Below, in pieces: positions 35,369-44,870 of a stretch of 64,000 bases of DNA (the first letter of the stretch is position 1; every line of letters begins with the position of its first letter). The notes under the pieces were generated by a model. It was not told where the DNA came from, did not search any database, and saw nothing but the letters and a program-made list of their open reading frames with translations. The DNA comes from Luminiphilus sp. GTDB lineage: Bacteria; Pseudomonadota; Gammaproteobacteria; Pseudomonadales; Halieaceae. The position numbers and the translations under genes were made by a program. Location: NCBI GenBank assembly GCA_029242325.1, contig JAQWUD010000020.1:1-64000 (forward strand), written 5' to 3'.

Positions 35369-36382
35369 TTATAGATCGGTTCGAGGCAAGGGGCGTGGCT
35401 GTTGCTGCGTAATACAATGAATGCCGCCGCCCATTGCAAAGAGCTCGCGTGATTCGATGGAGATAATCTCGCGTCCGTCATACGCATCTCGAAGGGTTTC
35501 TTCGGCTCGGTCATCTCCTTTATCGGAAAAACTGGGGCACAACACTGCGCCATTACAGACATAGTGATTGATATAGCTGTAGTCGACCCAGTCGCGATTA
35601 TCTTTCAGGGTGCTGGGGGCGGGCAGCGGAATGATTTCAAAACCGCGGTCTGTCAGCAGCGGTTCAATATCCTTCCATAATCCGTGATCAGGATGGGCGT
35701 CATCGTTTTGATGATGGACAAGTACGCGTCCATCTGGCGTGAAGCAGGCGACGAGGTCTACATGCCCCTTGGTGCCGTTCAAAAAATTATCCCGCCATAA
35801 GCCGCGAGGCAGCCAGATCGCGTCTGTGGTTCCCAAGAGCGCATGAATGTGCGCCGCCACAACTTCTCGAGTCAGGCCCGGGTTGCGCTGTGGGTCAAGC
35901 TGAACGGTGTCAGTGAGCAGCACGTAACCTGCGCCGTTAACGTGTAAGCCTCCGCCCTCATTCACTATGGTCGCGCGCATCATCGGCGTCTCGACAAAGT
36001 CTGCCACGCGGCGGGCAATACCGTCATCCAGCGCCCAATCGAGCTCGGTGTTCTGGCCCCAGCCATTGAAGGGCCAGTCAATGGCCGTGAGCGTGTGATC
36101 CTCTATCATAAAGGTTGGGCCAATATCTCTTAGCCAAGCGTCGTTGAGCGGCACAGGAAGCAGCGATACGGCCGCAGATAAATTTCTTTTTGCGCGGGCC
36201 AGGTCGTCGGGGTGGCACAACATGTTGACCGGCTCGTGCTCGCTGATGGCGTTAGCAACTCTGGACCAGGCGCGTTGCGCACATTCTCGCGTCAATCCTG
36301 TTTCGGCATAACTGTCCCGCGGGAAGCCCATCCACGTCGCATCGTGGGGTGCCCACTCGGGTGGCATAAATCGTGAGGTCAT
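35369..36382 (-). CDS. aguA: Agmatine deiminase AguA
   Basis: 337 residues. Motifs in order: WLRDIGPTFMI (catalytic Asp), DWPFNGWGQ, NEGGGLHVNGAGYVLL, GTKGHVDLVAC (catalytic His, Asp) and GGGIHCITQQQP (nucleophile Cys). AguA converts agmatine to N-carbamoylputrescine plus ammonia. Its start shares one base with the stop of aguB (TAATG). One oddity is Lys in GTKGHVD, where most relatives have Asp or Asn; the catalytic residues are intact. Confidence 0.93.
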   Translation of the reverse strand: MTSRFMPPEWAPHDATWMGFPRDSYAETGLTRECAQRAWSRVANAISEHEPVNMLCHPDDLARAKRNLSAAVSLLPVPLNDAWLRDIGPTFMIEDHTLTAIDWPFNGWGQNTELDWALDDGIARRVADFVETPMMRATIVNEGGGLHVNGAGYVLLTDTVQLDPQRNPGLTREVVAAHIHALLGTTDAIWLPRGLWRDNFLNGTKGHVDLVACFTPDGRVLVHHQNDDAHPDHGLWKDIEPLLTDRGFEIIPLPAPSTLKDNRDWVDYSYINHYVCNGAVLCPSFSDKGDDRAEETLRDAYDGREIISIESRELFAMGGGIHCITQQQPRPLPRTDL

Positions 36383-37377
36383 TAGGGTTTGATGCCGGGA
36401 ATGCCACCGTCGCGACCGTGACCGTCGGGCTGCCGGGGATTCACACGCTCCCGCGTCAATTCGCCATAAGTATCAGGTCGGCGTGTAGCAAAAAAAGGAA
36501 AAAGCGTAAGCCAATCTTCGCGCTGACCGAGATCGATTTCCGCGACCAGAGCCGCGGCCTCGTCACTCGGTGCTTCGACCAACATTCGTCCGAACGGGTC
36601 GATGATGCAACTATTGCCGTAAAACGTGATGAGGCCCTCTGCGCCGTAACGGTTGGGTAGGGCGATAAACAAGCCGTTGGCGACTGCATGCCCTGACACG
36701 ACTTTTCTCAGAAGCGGTGCGGTATCGAACGCCGGATAGTCGGGTTCAGAGCCAATCGCAGTGGGATAGCAGACAAGGTCCGCCCCACCGAGTGCGTAGC
36801 AGCGCGCGACCTCGGGGAACCACTCGTCCCAGCATGTTGGGTTTCCGACCCGCAAATCTTGGCCATCGAGTGCCAATGTATGAATAGGGTAGGGGTTAGC
36901 GGCAGGACCCTCAGCGAAATATTCGTCTTCAAAGTAGCCTTTGGTAACGGGAATATGGAGTTTGTGGGTCCGCCCAACGATATCTCCATTTGGCGCCACG
37001 ATGGCGGATGTATTCAGGCCGCGATTATCGTTCGCGCCGGAGTGCTCGAACAGGGAAATCTGGATGAACACATCGCAGTCGCGTGCCAGCGTTTGCGCCA
37101 GGGCTATGCTCTCTCCCGAGGTGACAGTTTCTGCTGACTCATCAGCAGGCCCTGTGGGCCGCTGATCAGCGGGGTAACGGCTTAATGTCAGTTCGGGCAG
37201 GAACACCACTTCTGCCCCTGCCTCGGCACAACTGCTGACGCCGTCATGGAGTTGATCAAGGTGAGATTCAGCAGAGTCATACCATCGTGTTTGAACCACA
37301 CCGATACTGACCAGGCGAGGGAGTCGCCCCGCAAGGCGGCAGGGGCTGGGGAGCGCTGCGCTGCGAATCACTTTCAT
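36382..37377 (-). CDS. aguB: N-carbamoylputrescine amidase AguB
   Basis: 331 residues of the nitrilase fold with the Glu-Lys-Cys triad: LPELTLSRYP (Glu), THKLHIPV (Lys) and NPTCWDEWFPE (Cys). It hydrolyses N-carbamoylputrescine to putrescine, CO2 and ammonia, completing the agmatine route begun by AguA. It is encoded upstream of aguA in a two-gene operon with a one-base overlap. The first 22 residues are longer than usual. Confidence 0.92.
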   Translation of the reverse strand: MKVIRSAALPSPCRLAGRLPRLVSIGVVQTRWYDSAESHLDQLHDGVSSCAEAGAEVVFLPELTLSRYPADQRPTGPADESAETVTSGESIALAQTLARDCDVFIQISLFEHSGANDNRGLNTSAIVAPNGDIVGRTHKLHIPVTKGYFEDEYFAEGPAANPYPIHTLALDGQDLRVGNPTCWDEWFPEVARCYALGGADLVCYPTAIGSEPDYPAFDTAPLLRKVVSGHAVANGLFIALPNRYGAEGLITFYGNSCIIDPFGRMLVEAPSDEAAALVAEIDLGQREDWLTLFPFFATRRPDTYGELTRERVNPRQPDGHGRDGGIPGIKP

Positions 37378-37531
37378 AGGGTAGCCCTCAGTCTGAAAAT
37401 GCGAGAGTAGGGGGCAAGCAAGGGTGCCTCAACTCCCTTTTAGGGTAGTGCCCGGTTGTTACGTGGCCGCGACTGCGTTCAGAGGACTCCGGCGCGAGTT
37501 GCCGTCGGGCTACCTCAGGGGCTGAACAAAT

Positions 37532-38134
37532 TTACGGGCTCGCGGTTGCCTGCGGAAACGCAGCCAGCACCCGATTGGCGGCTACATTAAGTGCTGCCTG
37601 ATCTCGAATGGTTTCCTCTTTGAGTTTGGATTGCGTCACGCTCCGCCATACCGAAGCATTCTCATTCGGGTCGATCATGTCGATGATAAAAGTACCCTGC
37701 GTATACTCGCTAACCCGCACATCGGTCTGATTCATGCAGTTGTAGCAGTTATACATCGCGTACCGGTTGTAACGACCATAGCCTGCGGACATGCCATATG
37801 AGGAATTGTTGTAGGTTTTGACGTCGGTTTTATCCATCAGATTGAGGTGCCAGCTCAGGAGTAAATCGGCATCAGCCGTTGTGGCCACAAAAACAAAACC
37901 CTTGGCTTCCAGCGCATCTTGAAGTGCCTCATCAATGCGATCACGCTGGAAGTCTGTGAGGTCAGCAGGATTATTGCCCGTGACTTCCCCGCTGAGCGCA
38001 TAAAAGGCAATGGTCTGTTGTTGGCCGAAATCGTAGTCCGGCGCAAAGTCCACCACTGGCTCCGGAGGCTTGGTGGCGCAGGCCGACAAAACAGAGGTCA
38101 AGATCCCTATGAAAACAATAGTTGTGCGGTTCAC
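37532..38134 (-). CDS. DUF4136 lipoprotein
   Basis: 200 residues with a lipoprotein signal (lipobox LSAC, Cys19). The DUF4136 pattern is present: FAPDYDFGQQQTIAFYAL, then RIDEALQDALEAKGF, then DADLLLSWHLNL. A central patch rich in Tyr, Asn and Ser (NNSSYGMSAGYGRYNRYAMY) is followed by two Cys (YNCYNC). The family is of unknown role at the cell envelope. Monocistronic. Confidence 0.82.
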   Translation of the reverse strand: MNRTTIVFIGILTSVLSACATKPPEPVVDFAPDYDFGQQQTIAFYALSGEVTGNNPADLTDFQRDRIDEALQDALEAKGFVFVATTADADLLLSWHLNLMDKTDVKTYNNSSYGMSAGYGRYNRYAMYNCYNCMNQTDVRVSEYTQGTFIIDMIDPNENASVWRSVTQSKLKEETIRDQAALNVAANRVLAAFPQATASP

Positions 38135-38245
38135 GATGATGACTCCATTGGCTGATGCATATCCATCTTGTCAGTGTAACAGGACTGCCCCCAACAGCAT
38201 GTTGCCCAACCTGACACTGTTGTGCGGAGGTAGGGCTATTCTGAG

Positions 38246-39256
38246 TCAGCCCGCACTGCAATGTGAAAGGGTCCGTTGAATCTGAAGGACGTGCTCCCGA
38301 ATCAGGGTCGCCGGTCGCTCTAGGGTTCTATCGCGCTGCACGCTCCAGCGGCGGTAGCCAGCGTCAAGCGCGCTCTCGAACGGCGCGTCGAGTTGCTGGG
38401 TGCTGCTCAAGAGTAGCTCTTTTCGGCGACGAATTTTGACTAACCAAGGTTGTAGCGTATTGATAAAGAACCTTTGCACCGTGCGCTCCAGTATTTTCGA
38501 TCGCTCTGTAGGTGCGCCATAAGGGCAAAATGGAGCTTGCGCCCGCGCTTCATCGAGCATCTGATTCGCGCGCCCCAGATCGCGGGATATGAGATCGCTG
38601 GCGTACAGCAACGCGCCGCCATCACCTCCTCGAAGGTCGCTGAGCAGCAGCTCAAATTCTCGATTGTCGGCTCGCCAGTCATCTCCCAACCAGTTGCGAG
38701 TGAGAGCAGACAGCCTGGTCAAGGACTCGACGACCTGGCTACTGGTTTGATCCGGATACAGCCCCAGTGCCGCTGGCGGCTCCCAGAACTGCCGCCACTC
38801 TGGCCCCCGATGCACTGCAAGGACGACTGCGCTGGGCAGGGCTTGCCGTCGCTGGACGCTCACCTGCTGCAGTGTATCCGCCAAAGCAGTATCGCCACGT
38901 TCGCTTATCAGGTTGATACAGGCGGGCGCCAATTCGAGGAACTCTAGATCAAGCAAGAGTCGCTGCGAGGGTGATGCAGTGCGTCCCAGCTGTGTGTTGC
39001 GGCGTCCCAGATTGATTTGGAGTTCACACCCGGATAACGATAAAAAGTCGATGAGGTCGATTTGGCTTGCGGAGGGGGCAGCGTGTCCGTCATCGCGCGG
39101 CAGTTCAAGGCTGCTGGAAGTCGGATTTGCGTGAGGCAACGTGACCCCAGTGACAGTTGACAGGCGATCGAGATACTCGGTTAGATGCTCGGGCCCAGAT
39201 GCGGGCTCGCTGCATCCGGTCAGCAACAACAGGCATGCCAGAAGCTGCCGGCGCAC
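38246..39256 (-). CDS. DUF3080 lipoprotein
   Basis: 336 residues from a GTG start at 39256, which gives a classic lipoprotein signal (MRRQLLACLLLLTGC); the longer frame would overlap the GST gene by 85 bp. The mature part fits DUF3080: LTEYLDRLSTVTGV, then LIDFLSLSGCELQINLGRRN, then FLELAPACI. Function unknown. The GTG lies 2 nt after the GST stop, so the genes are co-transcribed. Confidence 0.78.
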   Translation of the reverse strand: MRRQLLACLLLLTGCSEPASGPEHLTEYLDRLSTVTGVTLPHANPTSSSLELPRDDGHAAPSASQIDLIDFLSLSGCELQINLGRRNTQLGRTASPSQRLLLDLEFLELAPACINLISERGDTALADTLQQVSVQRRQALPSAVVLAVHRGPEWRQFWEPPAALGLYPDQTSSQVVESLTRLSALTRNWLGDDWRADNREFELLLSDLRGGDGGALLYASDLISRDLGRANQMLDEARAQAPFCPYGAPTERSKILERTVQRFFINTLQPWLVKIRRRKELLLSSTQQLDAPFESALDAGYRRWSVQRDRTLERPATLIREHVLQIQRTLSHCSAG

Positions 39257-39258
39257 TG

Positions 39259-39885
39259 CTAGCCATTCAGCGCGGCTTTCGCCGCAGCCCGCCATCGATG
39301 CAGGTGTTGCAGTGAATCGTCGGGTGTCAGACGAGCCCCCCATTTTGCGAAGCCGATCGCGGCCAATAGGTCGATATCTGCAAAGGAAAAATGCTCCCCC
39401 GCTAGAAATGGAGTGCGCGCCAGCGCCTCGTCAAGCATCGCAAAGCTCTGGGTCAGGCGCGCTTTCCCTCTGGCCACCAATTCGGGTAATTGCTCTACGT
39501 TGGCCGGACCGGGCAGTGCTCTTTTGGCGTAGTTGGGGTGGGTGTTGCGAAACGCGTCCGCAATCGGCCCATATACCTCGCCGAACAAACGGTGATTCCA
39601 ATTCAGTATGTGGGCGCGGGCCTCTGGAGTGCGACCCAGCAACGGTTTGCGAGGATGTTGGGCCTCCAAATAGTGGACAATCGCAATCACGGCGCACAGT
39701 ACCGAACCATCGTCGAGTACCAAAGCGGGTACGGTCGCCTCAGGTACGATCGACCGGTAGGTTTCTCCCAGCTGCTCCCCTTTCCCCAGGTCGATCTGTG
39801 TGCTTTCGATCGAAATACCTTTGTAATCCATGAACATTTTCAGTCGGGCAGGGTTGGGCGCGGCGTCGAAAGTGTAAAGATGCAT
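39259..39885 (-). CDS. Glutathione S-transferase family protein
   Basis: 208 residues with an N-terminal thioredoxin-like domain (MHLYTFDAAPNPARLKMFMD, then the cis-Pro segment ATVPALVLDDGSVL) and an all-helical C-terminal domain (FSFADIDLLAAIGFAKW). It should conjugate or reduce electrophiles with glutathione, whose synthesis is served by gshA in the same window. Substrate unknown. Confidence 0.88.
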   Translation of the reverse strand: MHLYTFDAAPNPARLKMFMDYKGISIESTQIDLGKGEQLGETYRSIVPEATVPALVLDDGSVLCAVIAIVHYLEAQHPRKPLLGRTPEARAHILNWNHRLFGEVYGPIADAFRNTHPNYAKRALPGPANVEQLPELVARGKARLTQSFAMLDEALARTPFLAGEHFSFADIDLLAAIGFAKWGARLTPDDSLQHLHRWRAAAKAALNG

Positions 39886-40006
39886 GATGGTGAGTCTAGT
39901 ATGATTCAGGGGTGAGTATAGCGATGCTGCCTCGCCATGCTGGATTTAGTTTTCGATCTTTTTCGCAACCGCTATACTCCTGTCCTCAATTAAAGGAGAT
40001 TTCACC

Positions 40007-40420
40007 ATGCGTCTGTTCCTTCTTACAATTTTGCTTGCACCTATCGCGGCGGTCGCCCTTGATTTGAGTGACAAGCAACGCGGAGAGATAGAAGCGCGTA
40101 TCAAGCCGTTCTCCGAGGTCTGCGTGCAGGGGCAATCCTGTGGTGGGAGTACCGAAGGCGCTGTTAGTAGTGCTCGCTCCGGTGAAGATGTGTACAACGC
40201 TGCCTGCATGGCGTGCCACGTGGCAGGCATTGCCGGTGCGCCGATGGTGGGTGACCAGGTGGCGTGGGCGGATCGCATCGGAAAGGGCATGGATGCGTTG
40301 TACGACAGCGGCATTAATGGCATCGCGGGTACGGGCATGATTGCTCGTGGTGGCTGTGCAGACTGCTCCGATGAAGAGATCCAGCTCGCCGTAGATTTCA
40401 TGGTCGACAGCAGCCGCTAG
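40007..40420 (+). CDS. Cytochrome c5 family protein
   Basis: 137 residues with a signal peptide (cleaved near VALA, residue 18) and one heme site, Cys67-x2-Cys70-His71 (ACMACH). A GTGMIARGG segment carries the probable Met ligand, and a second Cys pair (CADC) follows as in cytochrome c5. It is a small periplasmic electron carrier. The last 4 bp overlap the convergent comM gene. Confidence 0.9.
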   Translation: MRLFLLTILLAPIAAVALDLSDKQRGEIEARIKPFSEVCVQGQSCGGSTEGAVSSARSGEDVYNAACMACHVAGIAGAPMVGDQVAWADRIGKGMDALYDSGINGIAGTGMIARGGCADCSDEEIQLAVDFMVDSSR

Positions 40421-41925
40421 TAATTGACCGCGTCAGCTGGCGCTGGCGCCTCCCTTAACGACAGCGCAGTATTCAAGTGAGACGCCTCAACGGGCTCGCT
40501 GCCCGATAAATCAGCCAGTGTCCGGGCGACACGCAACCTGCGGTGGACACTGCGAGCAGACAGGCCTAGCGCTTCGACCGCCTCTATCAGATACGTTCGA
40601 GTCGATGCACTCAGTGAGCAGGCCTCTAGCAGATCATCTCCAGACAGCTCGCGATTCAAGCATTGCTGACGCGCATACTGACGGCACTGGGCTTGAGCCA
40701 CGCGGTGTTTTACGTCGTTCGATTCCTGCGTGGCGCCATTTTGCGTCAGAAGTTGCCTTGGGGAGGGCTTGTGCAGTGAAACATGCAGGTCAATGCGATC
40801 CATGAGGGGCCCAGAAACACTTTGACGGTAGCGCCGGATGATATCGGGCGTACAGCGGCATTGACCCTCCGCTTCGCCCAGAAACCCGCATGGGCAGGGG
40901 TTCATGGCGGCGACCAACTGGAACCTCGCAGGATACCGATACCTGTGCGCGGCGCGCGTCACGTCGATTTCCCCGTTCTCCAGCGGCTGCCGTAGCTGAT
41001 TGAGCACTGCTCTGGGGAACTCAGCCAGTTCGTCCAGAAACAATACACCACCATGAGCCATAGAGATCTCGCCGGGCAGTGCCATGGCCGTCCCCCCGAT
41101 AAGCGACGCAACGCTGCTTGAGTGGTGAGGCGCACGAAACGGTGGACACGAATACGATAACGCGCCTGCGACGTCGTACAGTAAGCAGGTCTCCCGCTGG
41201 ACAGAAGCTGGGGGTGGCGGCAGGAGTCCTGGCAGAACACTGGCGGCGAGCGTTTTGCCGACGCCGGGTGGGCCGACCATCAGCAGGTGGTGGCCCCCAG
41301 CGGCAGCCACCTCCAGCACATGACACAAGCCAGATTGGCCGCGGAGCTGGGACAGATCGGGATAGGTGGTTGTGGTCAGCAATTCTGTGGGAGCGCGCTT
41401 TAATAGCGGTGGCGTTGCCCGTTTGAGATGGGCGCACAGGGTCAACAGATCGGGCGCCCCGATCAGTTGACTCTCCTCGATCATGGCCAGCCTCTCAGCG
41501 CCTTGAATCGCGATACCGCAGTATCGGCCTGCCTCGGTCGCCGCGAGCACGGCCGCCAAAGCGCCCGGGAAAGAGCGGAGCGTGCCGTCGAGACCCAGTT
41601 CGCCAAAAAACTCCCTGTTGTCGATGCTCTCTGGCGGCAGCTGACCAGATGCCACCAGCAGGCCAAGGGCAATGGGTAGGTCGAAACGAGCACCCTGTTT
41701 GATATGGTCGGCAGGCGCCAAATTGACGGTGATGTTGAAGTCTGGCCACTTAAGGTGCGATGAGGCGATTGCGCTCTTTACGCGACTGCGCACTTCGCGA
41801 GTCGCCGTCTCAGAAAGACCCACTATCTGGAAGCCCGGAAGCCCGTTGCCAAGATGAATTTCAGCCGTTACCGGGTGAGCAGCGAGTCCGGCCTGGGTGC
41901 GCGAAGCGACAAAAGCGAGGTGCAT
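40417..41925 (-). CDS. comM: ComM/YifB, Mg-chelatase-like AAA+ ATPase
   Basis: 502 residues. N-terminal LonC-like domain (GNGLPGFQIVGLSETATRE), Walker A MVGPPGVGKTLAAS, Walker B GVLFLDELAEF, and a C-terminal Mg-chelatase part with Cys in NPCPCGFLGEAEGQCRCT. ComM is a hexameric helicase that extends branch migration during natural transformation. Located beside ubiK as in Pseudomonas. Confidence 0.95.
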   Translation of the reverse strand: MHLAFVASRTQAGLAAHPVTAEIHLGNGLPGFQIVGLSETATREVRSRVKSAIASSHLKWPDFNITVNLAPADHIKQGARFDLPIALGLLVASGQLPPESIDNREFFGELGLDGTLRSFPGALAAVLAATEAGRYCGIAIQGAERLAMIEESQLIGAPDLLTLCAHLKRATPPLLKRAPTELLTTTTYPDLSQLRGQSGLCHVLEVAAAGGHHLLMVGPPGVGKTLAASVLPGLLPPPPASVQRETCLLYDVAGALSYSCPPFRAPHHSSSVASLIGGTAMALPGEISMAHGGVLFLDELAEFPRAVLNQLRQPLENGEIDVTRAAHRYRYPARFQLVAAMNPCPCGFLGEAEGQCRCTPDIIRRYRQSVSGPLMDRIDLHVSLHKPSPRQLLTQNGATQESNDVKHRVAQAQCRQYARQQCLNRELSGDDLLEACSLSASTRTYLIEAVEALGLSARSVHRRLRVARTLADLSGSEPVEASHLNTALSLREAPAPADAVNY

Positions 41926-41973
41926 GGATCATCCTTGATCGTATTTGATGTCCCCCGCAGCGGGGAATGGTAG

Positions 41974-42240
41974 TCAGTCCAAGTTGGGTGTGCTGGCCTC
42001 CAGCTGGATATTGAGTGCTTCAATCTGGGCTTCCAGTTTTTCCAAACGCTCCCGCGTGCGCCTTAGCACCGCTGTCTGCGCATCAAATTCCTCCCTGCTC
42101 ACGACATCAAGGCGAGATAGTGCTGACTGTAGGAGCGTTTTGGCATTGCGATCCAGTTGGCTCAAAAAGGGGTCTTCGCCGCGGGTGATGCGGTCGAAAA
42201 ACGTTGTGGCGCGTGATGCCTCTGACTGGTTTTTGCTCAT
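41974..42240 (-). CDS. ubiK: UbiK, ubiquinone biosynthesis accessory factor
   Basis: 88 residues. The segment LLQSALSRLDVVSREEFDAQ followed by TAVLRRTRERLEKLEAQIEA matches the YqiC/UbiK core. UbiK forms a coiled-coil with UbiJ and supports aerobic ubiquinone hydroxylations in the Ubi metabolon. The N-terminus is somewhat different from E. coli UbiK. It is transcribed just upstream of comM. Confidence 0.88.
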   Translation of the reverse strand: MSKNQSEASRATTFFDRITRGEDPFLSQLDRNAKTLLQSALSRLDVVSREEFDAQTAVLRRTRERLEKLEAQIEALNIQLEASTPNLD

Positions 42241-42381
42241 CTACTCATACCTACTGCCGCGGTTTTCGACACGGTTTTCAGCGATAACGCAGTGCTGGCG
42301 CTGACCCCTTACCTCGCATCAATCTAGCGTAATCCTCCCCATACAGACAGACCAATTTGGGCCAAAACTGGTGCGATACCC

Positions 42382-42396
42382 GCACCGTAATGGTGC
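42382..42396 (+). promoter_or_regulatory. NtrC binding site (enhancer) upstream of glnK-amtB
   Basis: GCACCGTAATGGTGC is a perfect GCACC-N5-GGTGC dyad, the NtrC (GlnG) enhancer consensus. It lies about 100 bp upstream of the sigma-54 -24 element at 42485. A degenerate second site (GGCCAAAACTGGTGC, 42360-42374) sits two helical turns further up. The arrangement is that of nitrogen-regulated glnK promoters. Confidence 0.85.
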
Positions 42397-42482
42397 GATT
42401 CGCCGAGCTGACAGAGCCTAACGCGCCGCGCTCACGCTTTAAAATCTTCATAAGAAGTTGTTTTGTATTAATTAATTACAAC

Positions 42483-42499
42483 TTGGCCCAAGCTTGGCA
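42483..42499 (+). promoter_or_regulatory. Sigma-54 promoter of glnK-amtB
   Basis: TTGGCCCAAGCTTGGCA keeps the GG-N10-GC spacing of the -24/-12 elements (GG at 42485-42486, GC at 42497-42498). It lies 130 bp before the glnK ATG and about 100 bp after the NtrC box. Confidence 0.8.
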
Positions 42500-42604
42500 A
42501 CGAAGCGGGTGGGGAGATCGCTGATGCTGCTAGCGAAACGCACCCTCTAGGGGTCGGCCCATTTTTGGAATGGCGAAGAGCCAGACAGTCAATCGCCGTC
42601 TTAA

Positions 42605-42967
<363 letters not shown>

Positions 42968-42991
42968 AACAGAGCCTTGGAGTAAATTTTC

Positions 42992-44230
42992 ATGGAAAAC
43001 GATATTTTTCAGTTGCAGTACGCTTTGGACACATTTTACTTCCTCGTGTGCGGTGCCCTGGTCATGTGGATGGCCGCAGGGTTCGCAATGCTCGAGGCGG
43101 GTTTGGTCCGCAGCAAAAACACGGTCGAGATACTGACCAAAAACGTCGCCTTGTTTGCGGTGGCCTGCATCATGTACATGGTGGTGGGGTACAGCATCAT
43201 GTACGGCGGGGACATCTTTCTTAGCACGATCACCGGATCCGGCGTGGTAGAAGGCGGAGAAGAGAATGCCACCTACGCGCCGTCGGCCGATTTTTTCTTC
43301 CAGGTGGTCTTTGTTGCCACAGCAATGTCCATCGTGTCCGGTGCGGTTGCCGAGCGGATGAAGCTGTTTGCTTTTCTCGCTTTTGCAGTGGTCATGACGG
43401 GCCTGATTTACCCGCTGGAAGGCAGCTGGACCTGGGGCGGAAACCCCGTGTTTGGGCTTTATACTCTGGGTGATCTGGGCTTCCTTGATTTTGCGGGCAG
43501 TGGCATTGTCCACATGGCGGGAGCCGCGGCTGCGCTGGCCGGGGTCATTTTGGTCGGAGCGCGCAAGGGTAAGTACGGACCCAATGGCGAAGTCAATGCG
43601 ATTCCCGGTGCCAACCTGCCGTTGGCTACCCTGGGAACGTTTATCCTCTGGCTGGGATGGTTTGGTTTTAATGGCGGCTCTGTGCTGGCAACAGCTTCAG
43701 TCGACTCTGCGAATGCGGTGGCGGTGGTCTTCATGAATACCAACCTGGCTGCCGCTGGCGGCTGCATCGCTGCGCTTCTGGTGGCGAAGGCGCTGTTTGG
43801 CAAGGCGGATTTGACCATGGCGTTGAACGGTTGTCTCGCGGGTCTGGTTGCGATTACCGCTGGCCCGGACACTCCATCGGCCCTGCAAGCCACCATCTTT
43901 GGTGCGCTTGGAGGAGCGTTGGTCGTGTTCTCTATTACCACCCTCGACAAGTTAAAAATCGATGACCCTGTAGGCGCGATCTCGGTGCACGGTGTGGTGG
44001 GGCTTCTAGGCCTGTTACTCGTCCCCGTCACGAATGGTGACGCCAGCTTTTCGGGCCAGATCATCGGCGCCATCACCATCTTCAGTTGGGTATTTGTGGC
44101 GTCCCTGGTGACCTTTTACGTGATCAAGCTGGTACTCGGACTGCGTGTCTCTGAGGAAGAAGAGTATGAAGGCTCTGATTTGAGCGAGTGTGGAATGGAG
44201 GCCTACCCCGAGTTCTCATCAACGCGTTAA
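42992..44230 (+). CDS. amtB: Ammonium transporter AmtB
   Basis: 412 residues with about 11 helices. Family landmarks: AGFAMLEAGLVRSKN (helix 1), the FDFAGSGIVHMAGA-type segment (here LDFAGSGIVHMAGAAAAL, with the first twin-His) and VHGVVGLLGLL (second twin-His). It conducts ammonium/ammonia across the inner membrane and is gated by GlnK. The protein has no cleaved signal peptide. A terminator follows. Confidence 0.95.
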   Translation: MENDIFQLQYALDTFYFLVCGALVMWMAAGFAMLEAGLVRSKNTVEILTKNVALFAVACIMYMVVGYSIMYGGDIFLSTITGSGVVEGGEENATYAPSADFFFQVVFVATAMSIVSGAVAERMKLFAFLAFAVVMTGLIYPLEGSWTWGGNPVFGLYTLGDLGFLDFAGSGIVHMAGAAAALAGVILVGARKGKYGPNGEVNAIPGANLPLATLGTFILWLGWFGFNGGSVLATASVDSANAVAVVFMNTNLAAAGGCIAALLVAKALFGKADLTMALNGCLAGLVAITAGPDTPSALQATIFGALGGALVVFSITTLDKLKIDDPVGAISVHGVVGLLGLLLVPVTNGDASFSGQIIGAITIFSWVFVASLVTFYVIKLVLGLRVSEEEEYEGSDLSECGMEAYPEFSSTR

Positions 44231-44255
44231 ACACCCTGTCCTCTCATGGCAGTTT

Positions 44256-44280
44256 GGGCCCTTTCGGGGCCCTTTTGTTT
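44256..44280 (+). terminator. Intrinsic terminator after amtB
   Basis: GGGCCC pairs with GGGCCC (44256-44261 and 44267-44272) around a 5-nt loop, followed by a T-rich tail. It lies 26 bp past the amtB stop, ending the glnK-amtB transcript. Confidence 0.8.
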
Positions 44281-44524
44281 GGCGATTAGAACGCGCGCCC
44301 GCTAGACGCGGGGCACAGCCCAAGTCCCTCTGCCCATCGGAGTGCGCTCGCCAGGGTCGCTGCACCAAAACCACTGTCCGGGCGGCTATCAGCCCGGCGG
44401 GATCCACCAATCTATCTTTGACTCATAGCGCATGGCGGCGGCCCGGCCCCATAAACTCCCTCTCAAGCATTGCGAAATAGTTTGGGAAGATCATAATACC
44501 GATTCCCTTTTGCAGGACTCGGCC

Positions 44525-44863
44525 ATGAAACTTGTCACAGCCATAATCAAACCGTTCAAGATGGATGATGTTCGCGCTGCACTGTCTGATATTGGCGTGC
44601 AAGGCGTAACGGTGACAGAGGTGAAGGGCTTTGGTCGGCAGCGAGGTCACACCGAATTGTATCGCGGCGCCGAGTATGTCGTGGATTTTTTGCCTAAGCT
44701 GAAACTTGAAATCGCAGCAGCGGAGGATCAGATAGAAGCGATTGTAGACGCCATCATTCAATCGGCCAGCACCGGGAAAATCGGCGACGGCAAGATCTTT
44801 GTTGCACCGTTGGAGCAAGTGGTGCGAATCCGCACGGGCGAAACCGGCGTCGAGGCAATTTAG
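44525..44863 (+). CDS. Second P-II nitrogen regulator (GlnB-like)
   Basis: 112 residues, about 80% identical by eye to the glnK product, with Tyr51 in the same T loop ([17 protein letters not shown]) and the same B and C loops. The ATG at 44525 fits the family; the longer frame adds 31 residues with no support. It follows the amtB terminator by 245 bp, and no sigma-54 or NtrC element was seen ahead of it, so it may be the constitutive GlnB. The pair looks like a local duplication. Confidence 0.9.
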   Translation: MKLVTAIIKPFKMDDVRAALSDIGVQGVTVTEVKGFGRQRGHTELYRGAEYVVDFLPKLKLEIAAAEDQIEAIVDAIIQSASTGKIGDGKIFVAPLEQVVRIRTGETGVEAI

Positions 44864-44870
44864 GACGCTG

